From Planctomycetaceae bacterium (GTDB taxonomy: Bacteria; Planctomycetota; Planctomycetia; Pirellulales; Pirellulaceae), in NCBI GenBank assembly GCA_007694185.1, contig RECD01000140.1:1-64000 (forward strand): a DNA stretch of 64,000 nucleotides, written 5' to 3'. Shown piece by piece: positions 25,761 to 35,202 of this stretch. The notes beneath the pieces are model-generated. The model did not search any database and had not been told where the DNA came from. It was given only the letters and a program-made list of their open reading frames with translations. Each line of letters begins with the position of its first letter. Position 1 is the stretch's first letter. The translations under genes and the position numbers were made by a program.

Positions 25761-27244
<1,484 letters not shown>

Positions 27245-27248
<4 letters not shown>

Positions 27249-28732
27249 CGCTGGGGCCTCTGCAAATGAAAGTCGGTCCGTGCTTGTAACGCCGCGGCGG
27301 CCCGCAACAACGTCGATTCGCCCAGCGGCGGACCTTGCAGTTGAACGCCAACGGGCAGCCCGGAGGGGTTGATGCCGGCCGGCACGGAGATCGCCGGGAT
27401 GCCGGCCAAGTTGGCACCCACCGTGAACAGGTCGCACAGGTACATCTGCAGCGGGTCGTCGACCTTTTCGCCCAAGCGAAAGGCGGGCGAGGGTGTCGCC
27501 GGACCGACCAACAGGTCGACGGATTGGAAAGCCGCGTCGTAATCGGCTCGGATCAACCTGCGAACTTTGAGCGCTTTCAGGTAGTAAGCGTCGAAATAGC
27601 CGGTGCTCAGGGCGTAGGTTCCGAGCAGGATTCGACGTTTCACCTCAGCTCCGAAGCCCTCCCCTCGAGTTCGGCAATAAGTCGCCAACAGCGGGCCGGA
27701 CGCCGCCGCCAATTCGGCATTCGGTTCGGCGCGAAACCCGTAGTGGGCGCCGTCGTAGCGGGACAGATTGCTGCTCGCTTCGCAGGGGGCGACGACGTAA
27801 TAGGCGGGGACCCCGTATTCGCTGTGTGGCAAATGCACGTCGACGATCCGGGCACCCGCATCCCGAAAGGTGGCCAACGCCGCGAGCACCGCGGAGCGGA
27901 TGTCTGGGTCCAGGCCTTCGTGGTCGACCGCTTCGCGGATGACGCCGATCCGCAAGCCTCGGATATCACCGTCGGTGGCAGCGGCCGCATAATCGTCCGA
28001 AGAAATTTCGAGTGAGGTGGAATCTCGCGGGTCAAATCCCCCGATCACCTGCATCAGGAGGGCGGCGTCGGCGACTGACCAAGCCATCGGCCCGACCTGA
28101 TCCAGGCTGCTGGCGAAGGCGATCAAGCCGTAACGGCTGCAGCGACCGTAGGTCGGCTTCAATCCGGTGATCCCACAGAAAGCGGCCGGTTGGCGGATCG
28201 AGCCGCCGGTATCTGAGCCGATGCTCAGTGGGACGTTGCCCGCCGCGACCACGGCTGCCGCGCCACCGCTGCTCCCGCCTGGCGTACGCTCATGGTCCCA
28301 CGGGTTGCGAGTGATGCCGAAATGGCTCGTTTCGGTGCTGGCTCCCATCGCGAACTCGTCCATGTTCGTTTTGCCAACCAAAATCGCGTCGGCCGCACGA
28401 AGCTTGTGAACCACCGTCGAGTCGTACGGCGGGCGGAAATCTCGCAGCATCCGCGACCCGCAGGTCGTCGGCATGTCGCGGGTGCAGAGCACGTCTTTGA
28501 CGGCGACCGGGATACCGGCCAGCGGGCCGAGCGGATCACCCCGCTCACGTTTCCGGTCGATCTGACGGGCGGCTTCCATTGCCGTTTCTTCTGCCAGATG
28601 GGTAAACGCCCGGATTTGCGGTTCGCTTTGGCGGATCGACGCGAACGACGCCGCTACGATCTGCTCAGCCGCGACCTCTCTGGTAGCCTGCATTCGCAAC
28701 AATTCGACGGCGGAATCGAGAGGGATGGACAC
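27245..28732 (-). CDS. gatA: Asp-tRNA(Asn)/Glu-tRNA(Gln) amidotransferase subunit A
   Basis: The glutaminase/amidase subunit that frees ammonia from glutamine for the GatCAB reaction. The amidase-signature catalytic Ser-cisSer-Lys triad is visible: Lys in GIPVAVKDV, cis-Ser/Ser in the RTPGGSSGGAAAVVAAG and SDTGGSIRQPAAFCG blocks. ILVGKTNMDEFAMGASTETS and GLKPTYGRCSRYGLIAFASS are further GatA-specific motifs. The start is taken as GTG at 28732 (MSIPLDSAVELL), giving 495 residues; the track extension to 28885 adds non-conserved sequence. It is first in the gatA-gatB operon, with the genes overlapping by 4 bases. No gatC is seen upstream. Confidence 0.95.
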
Positions 28733-29096
28733 GAAGGCTTGACCGTATGAACCGGGAACGGGCCGGGGGATCAGCCCCGGGGTGAGTGACCAGCGGACTA
28801 GGAGGCAATTCCGGAACGCGGACGCCGTCGAAGGCGTTGGAGCCCGAGGCGTTTCGTGTGGGTTACTGCCACGGTCGCTGGCCACGCCAAGGATAACGCC
28901 TGATCCGGGTCGACCAAACGGGGCAAGGATGCTCGGGTTTGGACCCCACGGTCCCTGGTCGTCAGCCCCGTGATCGGTAAGTTGATGTCGACGTCCGGGT
29001 TCGCGTTCGCGGCCACCCTCCTGACGCAGCTCTCGGCTTCCATCACAGCCACAACCTTACAGCGTAAACCCCCTGTCCTCTGTGGGCGCTACCGAC
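28733..29096. other. divergent intergenic region between gatA and folD
   Basis: About 360 bases. Only low-quality shadow ORFs are present (for example an 84-residue minus-strand frame without a recognised domain). I looked for gatC here on the minus strand and found no match to its short helical sequence. The region should hold the promoters of the gatA-gatB and folD transcripts, but none is clear to the eye. Confidence 0.4.
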
Positions 29097-30005
29097 ATGC
29101 AAGCAACGATACTCGACGGCAAGGCCACGGCGGCGGCCATTCGTGAGCGGATCGGCCAGGACGTCACCCGCTGGATGCAGTCGGGTGGGGCGGTCCCCTG
29201 CCTGACGGCGATCTTGGTCGGTGACGATCCGGCCAGCCAGGTTTACGTTCGGAACAAGCACCGGGCGTGTCAGCAGGTCGGCATCGACGGTCGTGTCGAG
29301 CGGTTGCCTGCGGAAACCGGTCAGGCCGAACTTTTGGAGTTGGTCCGACGGCTCAATGCCGATCCCGAGGTGCATGGAATCCTCGTGCAGTTGCCGTTGC
29401 CTCAAGCGGATGACCCGGCCGCGCGGATCGATCCCCGTGAGGTGTTGGACGCGATCGACCCCGCCAAGGATGTCGACGCCTTCAGTCCCGTGAACGTCGG
29501 GTTGATTTCCCAGGATCGTCCGCGTTTTTTGCCTTGCACGCCGCAGGGGATCGTCCGCCTGTTGGCCCACTACGGGTTGCGGACCGCGGGGCGACGCGTC
29601 GTCGTTATCGGCCGCAGTGACATCGTGGGCAAACCGATCGCCATGATGTTGGCTTCCAAGGATGGGGTCTGTGGGCCCGACTACGCCAACGCGACCGTGA
29701 CTCTCGCTCACAGCCGATCGAGTGACCTGCCGAGCATCACACGGGAGGCCGACATTCTGATCGCCGCGGTCGGTCGTCCGGAGTTGATCCGAGGGGATTG
29801 GATCCGGCCGGGGGCTGTCGTCATCGATGTCGGCATCAATCGGGTCGGTGATCGATTGGTCGGGGACGTCGCGTTCGACGAGGCGGTCGCCGTGGCTTCG
29901 GCCGTGACGCCGGTGCCCGGTGGGATCGGCCCGCTGACCATCGCCATGTTGCTGCAAAACACGCTCGACGCAGCCAAACGGTCCGCCGGGGGACAGACGG
30001 TCTGA
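29097..30005 (+). CDS. folD: bifunctional methylenetetrahydrofolate dehydrogenase/methenyltetrahydrofolate cyclohydrolase
   Basis: Interconverts 5,10-methylene-, 5,10-methenyl- and 10-formyl-tetrahydrofolate in one-carbon metabolism. The ILVGDDPASQVYVRNKHRAC block contains the catalytic Tyr and Lys, followed by GILVQLPLPQ, PAKDVDAFSPVNVG, FLPCTPQGIVRLL, the NADP-binding VVVIGRSDIVGKPIAMML, and VTPVPGGIGPLTIAMLLQNT. The ATG at 29097 gives 302 residues and is preferred over the GTG at 29082. A slight insertion (KDGVCGPDYANATVT) after the NADP-binding loop is seen, otherwise the protein is ordinary. It is convergent with the MFS gene, 41 bases away. Confidence 0.96.
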   Translation: MQATILDGKATAAAIRERIGQDVTRWMQSGGAVPCLTAILVGDDPASQVYVRNKHRACQQVGIDGRVERLPAETGQAELLELVRRLNADPEVHGILVQLPLPQADDPAARIDPREVLDAIDPAKDVDAFSPVNVGLISQDRPRFLPCTPQGIVRLLAHYGLRTAGRRVVVIGRSDIVGKPIAMMLASKDGVCGPDYANATVTLAHSRSSDLPSITREADILIAAVGRPELIRGDWIRPGAVVIDVGINRVGDRLVGDVAFDEAVAVASAVTPVPGGIGPLTIAMLLQNTLDAAKRSAGGQTV

Positions 30006-30046
30006 GGCTGGAAACTTGGGCCGGGCGATTGTTCGCGATCGCGACT

Positions 30047-31354
30047 TCAACTCGCCGCGGTTGCCGTCGCCGGACTGAGCGTCGGCGCCGTTACCGCGTC
30101 GGACTTGGGCTCGGTTTCCGGATGATGCGGCCAGAGCAGCACGAAAGCGATCAGACCGATCAGCGGTGCCCAGCCGAGGATAGCCATATTCGGGTCGTAC
30201 GAGCCGGTCCGATCGACGACGTATCCGAACAGCGTCTGTGTCGGCGAGGAGGCGAGCCAACCGATGAAGGACAGTAGCCCTGTCAGGCGTCCCATGTGGG
30301 AAATCGTCACCTCCTGGGTGAAGGAGTAGTAGCAGGGGAAGACGCCCAGCGTTCCCATCGCCACACACAGCAGGATGCCCAGCAACAGCCAGCCCTGCGG
30401 TAGCACGGCCGCCAAGGTGCAAAGGGCGGCCAGCAACGAGCAGCCCAAGAAGACCAATACTCGGCTGCGGTGAACCTGGAAACCGCGTCGCACCAACCAA
30501 ACGGTCGCGACGCCGGCGGCGATGCAGCCCACGTCGGTGAAGATGTAATACGCCGAATTGAACAGCAGGGCTTGGCTTTCCGTGTAACCACGGCCCTCCT
30601 GCAGGAACTTCGGCAGCCAGGCCCGGATCAGTTGCCAGGACGTGTTGATCGCGATCACCATCATCGCAAGCGCCCAGAATCGCCGGTCCAGCAGGATTTT
30701 TCCTAGCCACGCGGTGGGGAGACTGGGGGATTCCCCGGCGGTGAGCGGAGGGGTTTCCCGTTTCAAGTCGCCCGGCTTGATCACCAGCAACCAGGCCACC
30801 GCCCAGAGTACCCCGATCAACCCGATCACGAAGAACGGTAAACGCCAAGCATCGGGGTCGGGGTTGGTGCGGACCAGTCCCAGCACGACGACGGGCGTCA
30901 GGATCGCTCCCAACGAAGCCCCGCTCTGCAAAATGCTGTTGCCCATCACCCGATTGCCTCGCGACATCACCGCTTGGGTGACGATCAGAGCGCAAGGCCA
31001 GTGCCCGGCTTCGAAGAAACCGAGTAGCGTTCGGCAGACGAGCAGCGATAGGTAGCCGCGGGACAGCCCGGTGGCAAACCCCACAGCCGACCAGGCGATC
31101 AAGATGGCAGGGTACAGCAACCGGACCGAATAACGGTCAGCCAAAACTCCGAAAAACAGTGACCCGAAGGCGAAGGCGTAACCGAAGGTTGCCTCGACCA
31201 TCCCGTACTGGGTGTTGGAAAGGTCGAGCTGTTGCGTGATCCGAGGTGCCAGGTTCGCCAAGGTCTGGCGATCCATGTAATTGATCATCGTCGCCAGCAG
31301 CAACAGCCCGCTGACCCACCATTGCCATGCGGAAGAGCGACCGGCGGACTGCAT
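30047..31354 (-). CDS. MFS transporter, anion:cation symporter (ExuT/hexuronate-like) type
   Basis: A 435-residue, 12-helix major facilitator. The N-terminal INYMDRQTLANLAPRI motif and GSLFFGVLADRYSVRLL (MFS loop 2-3 signature) are typical of the anion:cation symporter branch, which contains hexuronate, galactonate and phthalate carriers. Further landmarks are GFFEAGHWPCALIVTQAVMS and RGNRVMGNSILQSGASLGAI, as in ExuT-like proteins. The substrate is probably a sugar acid, but cannot be fixed from sequence. The ATG at 31354 begins directly before the first helix; the extra 78 codons in the track frame are not credible. No catabolic genes flank it. Confidence 0.86.
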   Translation of the reverse strand: MQSAGRSSAWQWWVSGLLLLATMINYMDRQTLANLAPRITQQLDLSNTQYGMVEATFGYAFAFGSLFFGVLADRYSVRLLYPAILIAWSAVGFATGLSRGYLSLLVCRTLLGFFEAGHWPCALIVTQAVMSRGNRVMGNSILQSGASLGAILTPVVVLGLVRTNPDPDAWRLPFFVIGLIGVLWAVAWLLVIKPGDLKRETPPLTAGESPSLPTAWLGKILLDRRFWALAMMVIAINTSWQLIRAWLPKFLQEGRGYTESQALLFNSAYYIFTDVGCIAAGVATVWLVRRGFQVHRSRVLVFLGCSLLAALCTLAAVLPQGWLLLGILLCVAMGTLGVFPCYYSFTQEVTISHMGRLTGLLSFIGWLASSPTQTLFGYVVDRTGSYDPNMAILGWAPLIGLIAFVLLWPHHPETEPKSDAVTAPTLSPATATAAS

Positions 31355-31577
31355 CGTAGGGTTTCCGAGGTGGGAGAGCGGTCGGCGGGTTGGATCCGGA
31401 ACCAACCATAGCCGGAACTCCGGCGCCAAGAAACCGTCCCTGGCTGACCCGGCCGGATTTTCTTCGTCCGGCCCCCTCGGCCAGATCCTGATGAACCGAT
31501 TCCGGTCGGATTCCGTACAATAACGTGTGAACGATCCGCTGAAAATTGAATGGCTCCTCTGTCGGTTCTGCCTGTCC

Positions 31578-32705
31578 ATGAACGTCACGCGAGAAGATTT
31601 GGTCGGTTATCTGCTGGCCGCGTTGGAACCTCACGAGATGCGTTGTGTCGAGGAGAGGTTGTCCGTGGACCCGTTGTTGCGGGATCAATTAGCCGAATTG
31701 CAGCGAACGCTTCAGGTGGTGGACGAGCGGATGTTGGGCCCCGACCGGGTCGCCGAGTTGCCCAGCGGCTTGGGCGATCGGACGCTGGCGTTGATCGATT
31801 CGGCGATGGTGTCGCCTTCCGGTTGCGGTTGGCCCGCGGGTGTCATGGCGAAAGCGACACCGATTCGGTCGGTTGAAGAAATCGCCTGGCGGGGGCGGCG
31901 GCGCAAATTGGCCGACTGGTTGGTCGGCGGCCTCGCCGGGGTGGCGCTGCTGGGGATCGGCTTTCCCACGGTCGCTCATCTTCGCGAGGAATCTCGGAGC
32001 GTGATTTGCCAAGACAACTTGCGTTGCCTTGGCGACGGGCTGATGCAATTCGTGCTCCGCGATCCGCAAGAACGACTTCCCGCGCTAGATAAAAGTGGGC
32101 CGCGGGCGTTCTCCGGCATGTGGGCTGTCCATTTGTTTGACGTGGGTGCCTTGACCGACAGTGACAGTCCGAGGCGGTGGTGTCCCTCTGGCAGGTCGCC
32201 CCGACCCGACGATCCGCCGAAGGTTCCCGCACCCAACGGTCGATTTCAGACCGAATCCCCGGTCCCGGGGCTGACCCGCTTGGTCCGCAAGGATGAGATT
32301 CGGCGGGCGAGCGAGACGAAGAATTTGGCGGTTTTGAGCGGGATGCAGCGGAACTCCGGCGGTAACTACTCCTACAATCTGGGGGTCAGGAATGGGGGCG
32401 AATATCTATCTCCCCATTACGAGGCCCGACCGAACTTCGCCGTGCTCGGCGATTCGCCCACCGCAGGCGACTACCAGGGGACGAGTGTGGATGTCACCCG
32501 GATGAGTTTTCCGCACCCGCGAAACGGGGCGAACGTGTGGTACGAAGATGGCAGCGTCCGCACGGTGTACCCCGCGCGGATGTCCGGGCAAGTGGATCAC
32601 CCCTACATGAACCATCGGGGCGCGATCGAAGCCGGTGTCAACCTGGACGACGCATCTTTGGCGCCCAGTGGCTGGCCCCCGTTCCTGGACGCCAGCCAAC
32701 GCTAG
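31578..32705 (+). CDS. membrane protein with anti-sigma-like N-terminus and DUF1559/H-X9-DG-like C-terminus
   Basis: A 375-residue hybrid. Residues 1-50 (TREDLVGYLLAALEPHEMRC, then VEERLSVDPLLRDQLAELQR) look like the cytoplasmic part of planctomycete anti-sigma/zinc-finger-like proteins. A basic stretch (WRGRRRKLADW) leads into one transmembrane helix (LVGGLAGVALLGIGFPTVA, about residues 118-137). The rest resembles the extracytoplasmic half of DUF1559 pilin-like proteins: ICQDNLRCLGDGLMQF mirrors the usual SCxNNLKQLGLA block, and SFPHPRNGANVWYEDGSVR mirrors the H-X9-DG tail. ATG at 31578 is chosen over GTG at 31527 because the conserved helix begins there. No sigma factor gene is adjacent. 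Divergent from the MFS gene. Confidence 0.72.
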   Translation: MNVTREDLVGYLLAALEPHEMRCVEERLSVDPLLRDQLAELQRTLQVVDERMLGPDRVAELPSGLGDRTLALIDSAMVSPSGCGWPAGVMAKATPIRSVEEIAWRGRRRKLADWLVGGLAGVALLGIGFPTVAHLREESRSVICQDNLRCLGDGLMQFVLRDPQERLPALDKSGPRAFSGMWAVHLFDVGALTDSDSPRRWCPSGRSPRPDDPPKVPAPNGRFQTESPVPGLTRLVRKDEIRRASETKNLAVLSGMQRNSGGNYSYNLGVRNGGEYLSPHYEARPNFAVLGDSPTAGDYQGTSVDVTRMSFPHPRNGANVWYEDGSVRTVYPARMSGQVDHPYMNHRGAIEAGVNLDDASLAPSGWPPFLDASQR

Positions 32706-32801
32706 CTGTTGGCCGGAACCGGCTGCTGGGTCGAGGGCATTGGTTCGACACTCGCCAGGTTCACGCGGCGTGGCTCAGTCGTCGCGGATCGGTCAACGCG
32801 G

Positions 32802-32929
32802 TTAGGCGAGCGGCAGAAATTAATTTACCCCAGTAGCAGGCATACTTCGTGTGCCGTCCGCACTCAGCTGCGGCACACGGAGTATGCCTGCTACTTTCGC
32901 CGGTACTGTTTCATCCGCTGCTCGCCTTA
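32802..32929. repeat. nested inverted repeat (REP/MITE-like palindrome)
   Basis: The core is a 25-base arm (32832-32856, starting AGTAGCAGGCATAC) and its inverted copy (32871-32895) with one mismatch that would be a wobble pair, separated by a 14-base loop. Outside it, TTAGGCGAGC at 32802-32811 is mirrored by GCTCGCCTTA at 32920-32929 (9 of 10), with A/T-rich sequence in between. There is no T-tract directly behind, so it is not a standard terminator, although it could act as a bidirectional one or protect 3' ends. The shape is that of a palindromic intergenic repeat or a small non-autonomous element. Confidence 0.75.
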
Positions 32930-33010
32930 GCCCGTTTCAAGTCGCGTCGGTCTCCGCCTGCCGCCAGGGCGGGTCGTTCGCAAATTTTCGGCTGAGCCTC
33001 TGCGACCACG

Positions 33011-33042
33011 AAAAAACCCGACCGATCTTGCGACCGGTCGGG
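33011..33042 (-). terminator. rho-independent terminator of the YTV gene
   Basis: On the minus strand, CCCGACCGGT and ATCGGTCGGG form a ten-base stem with one weak pair around a 6-base loop, followed immediately by six T. It lies 35 bases past the YTV stop codon. Confidence 0.88.
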
Positions 33043-33076
33043 TTCTCATTTGTCAAAGCGAGCAGGCTAGCCTGGC

Positions 33077-34774
33077 TCAGTTGCAAGTGACGCAACCGGC
33101 ACCGACGGCCACGCCGGTCGAGACGGAGCCGTAAGCCGGCACCATCACTTCGCAGACGACCGGGCGGCAGACGCGAACTTGAACTTCTTTCTGGCCGGGA
33201 ACCGCGACGCAAACCGTGTAGGTCTCTTCGACCTGCTCGGTGACGTTGCTGTAAACCGTCACGTTGTAGGTTCGGGTCCGGGTTTCGGTCGTCATTTTGG
33301 TGACCGGAACCTTGCGGGTGCGGGTTTCCTGGACCATCTTGGTGACGGGAACCGTCCGAGTACGAGTTTCGTTCTGATAGGACGTCACTTGGTACTCTTG
33401 GGTTCGCTCTTCGGGACGGCACTTGTTGACGTTCACGACGCGAGTTCTCGTTTCGGTCCGGCACTTGGTAACCGGGGTTTCCCTTGTGCGGGTTTCCATC
33501 CGAGTCCGAGTGACCGGCACTTCACGGGTCTTGGTTTCGAGAACACAGGTCCTGACCTGATATTCGCGGGTCCGCTCTTCGGGACGACACTTGGTGACGT
33601 TCACGATGCGGGTGCGGGTTTCCGGGCGGTACTTGGTGACCTTCACGACGCGGGTCTTCGTCTCGGTGACGCAGGTGGTCGACGTGTAGGTGTAGGGCTC
33701 TTCCGTCGTCTGCATCTGGTAAGTCGTGACCGGGACTTCCCGGGTGACCGGCTTCGAAACGTAAACCTGACGTTGGACGTAAGTCGGGGCGCAGCCGTTC
33801 GTGGTGGCCGCTCCACAGCCCGAATCGCAGCCGGTGTCACAGCCAGCCGGGGCACAACCGGTGCCGCATCCGCCCCGCAGTCGGCCGAACAGGCCGCCAC
33901 GCGAGTGTCCGCCGTAACCGGCGGTTAGCGTGGTCGGGCTGACTTCGACCAACTGGCACTCGTAACCGCCATGGTCTTCCGTGATCGTTTTCATCGTCGT
34001 CACCGGAACGCAACGGCTGACCTTGCGGACTCCGGTCTTGGTTTCCGTGACCGGGACCTGAACCGTGTAAGTCTGCTCAACTTCCTCGGTGTAGGGAACG
34101 TTGACCGTGTAGGTCTGTTCGACTTGCTCGGTGTACGGCACGTTGACCATGTACTTCTGGGTCTTCGTTTCGATCACCGGGGTTCGAGCCGTGTAGGTCT
34201 GGGTGACCATTTCCGTGTACGGGACGCAGACGTTGTAGGTCGACGTCACCATCTCGGTGTAGGGCACCTTGACCGTGTAGGTCTGTTCGACCTGTTCGGT
34301 GTAAGGGACCTGGACCGTGTAGGTGCGAGACTTGGTTTCGGTCACCGGGACGCAAACCGTGTAGGTCTGTTCGACCTCCTCGGTCACCGGGACGCAAACC
34401 GTGTAGGTCTGTTCGACCTCTTCGGTCACCGGGACACAAACCTCGTAGGTCTGTTCACGGGTTTCGACCGAAGCGACGCAGCGGGTAACGTCCTTCATCC
34501 GAGTCTTCGTCTCACGGACGTACTCGACGGTCGGAACCAATCGGGTTTCCGTGACGTATTGAGAGCGGGTAACCGTCCTCGCAACGTAGTTCGTTGTGGG
34601 GGCGCAGCCGGAACCGGCGACGCAACCGTTGGTCGTCCCGGCCACCGGGCCGCATGACGAACAAGCCGATACCGTCGGCGAGGTGCCACAGGCGGTGCAG
34701 CCCGCCGCAGCGTCGGAGACGGCGACATTCGTCGCCATCAATCCGAGTGCCAAAGTCATCAAGAAATTTTTCAT
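33077..34774 (-). CDS. YTV-repeat secreted protein, probable cell-surface/wall protein
   Basis: A 565-residue protein with a signal peptide (KNFLMTLALGLMATNVAVSDAAA), a Cys/Gly-rich segment (GCTACGTSPTVSACSSCG), and two blocks of short beta-type repeats: residues of about 105-255 with a unit like EEVEQTYTVCVPVT (14 residues, 42 bases), and about 325-525 with units like TETRTRVVNVNKCRPEERT. A Cys-rich Gly linker (GGCGTGCAPAGCDTGCDSGC) separates the blocks, and the C-terminus again has paired cysteines (GAGCVTCN). This matches the YTV domain family (Pfam YTV), known from planctomycetes; proteomic work on Rhodopirellula baltica, as I recall it, placed such proteins with the cell wall. The many cysteines suggest disulfide cross-linking. 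A clear promoter and a strong terminator make it a single-gene unit, probably well expressed. Confidence 0.88.
   Translation of the reverse strand: MKNFLMTLALGLMATNVAVSDAAAGCTACGTSPTVSACSSCGPVAGTTNGCVAGSGCAPTTNYVARTVTRSQYVTETRLVPTVEYVRETKTRMKDVTRCVASVETREQTYEVCVPVTEEVEQTYTVCVPVTEEVEQTYTVCVPVTETKSRTYTVQVPYTEQVEQTYTVKVPYTEMVTSTYNVCVPYTEMVTQTYTARTPVIETKTQKYMVNVPYTEQVEQTYTVNVPYTEEVEQTYTVQVPVTETKTGVRKVSRCVPVTTMKTITEDHGGYECQLVEVSPTTLTAGYGGHSRGGLFGRLRGGCGTGCAPAGCDTGCDSGCGAATTNGCAPTYVQRQVYVSKPVTREVPVTTYQMQTTEEPYTYTSTTCVTETKTRVVKVTKYRPETRTRIVNVTKCRPEERTREYQVRTCVLETKTREVPVTRTRMETRTRETPVTKCRTETRTRVVNVNKCRPEERTQEYQVTSYQNETRTRTVPVTKMVQETRTRKVPVTKMTTETRTRTYNVTVYSNVTEQVEETYTVCVAVPGQKEVQVRVCRPVVCEVMVPAYGSVSTGVAVGAGCVTCN
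33170..34480 (-). repeat. coding tandem repeats of the YTV gene (about 42-base period)
   Basis: The best-preserved adjacent copies are 42 bases apart (for example the GGGACGCAAACCGTGTAGGT segments at 34347 and 34389, read on the plus strand). Copies diverge mainly at third positions and in the two residues before the next VPYT or VPVT. The period is a multiple of three and the reading frame is kept throughout. Confidence 0.8.
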
Positions 34775-35202
34775 GTCAGGTTACCCTCGTGGGAGTGCCA
34801 CAGCCATTTCGGCCAAATACGAGAAACAGTGGAGAGATGTGGCGGCTGCGTAGTTTGGGATGGCAGTCGTCTGGCGGTCAGCTTAGGGTGGCTTTGACGA
34901 CTGTCAAGACTTGTGAAGCTTTTTTCATGTTTGTAAATTAGGCGAGTTTGGGCGAACAGAGGGGCTGCACAGGGTTCCGATCGAGGCTGTATCTCGGTCG
35001 CTGGGTCGGCGCCGAGCGGAAGGCGGGTGCGGACGAGCTGACGCACGTCGAATTCGGGATCGATCGATCTGATTAGCCGTTGTCGGGTGGGTAGCCGGTG
35101 GCCTATCATGGCGCGGGGGAACATGGTCCGCGGATTGTATGCCGACGACATTGGTGGGGTCTCGTCGTCGGACGACCGTGGCTACCCTTGATGGGAGAGG
35201 CG
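34775..35202. other. divergent intergenic region between the YTV gene and the PAS/GAF/receiver gene
   Basis: About 430 bases. The left half carries the YTV promoter and a 5' UTR of about 100 bases. The right half is GC-rich with no gene; a plus-strand open frame runs through its end but has no domain signal. No promoter for the plus-strand gene is obvious. Confidence 0.5.
34880..34907 (-). promoter_or_regulatory. sigma-70-type promoter of the YTV gene
   Basis: On the minus strand TTGACA (34907-34902) is followed after 16 bases by TAAGCT (34885-34880). The -35 box overlaps an inverted repeat TTGAC-GACT-GTCAA (plus-strand reading), which could serve as an operator. Transcription would begin about 100 bases before the ATG at 34774, and GAGGG lies about 8-12 bases before that ATG. 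Confidence 0.5.

Larger units (their letters stand above)
32706..33076. other. convergent intergenic region holding a nested palindrome and a terminator
   Basis: About 370 bases between the anti-sigma/pilin-like hybrid (plus) and the YTV gene (minus). No gene is credible. The left part has no visible structure; the middle carries the nested inverted repeat at 32802-32929, and the right end carries the YTV gene terminator at 33011-33042. Confidence 0.6.

Noticed and set aside
28798-29052. 84-residue minus-strand ORF as a gatC candidate
   Set aside because: The translation does not resemble GatC and has no helix pattern typical of it.
29043-30995. 650-residue minus-strand ORF
   Set aside because: It is antisense to folD and runs out of frame through the MFS gene; composition is Arg/Asp-rich noise.
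33170-34480. CRISPR-like regular repeats
   Set aside because: The 42-base periodicity is coding (YTV repeats), in frame and without unique spacers.
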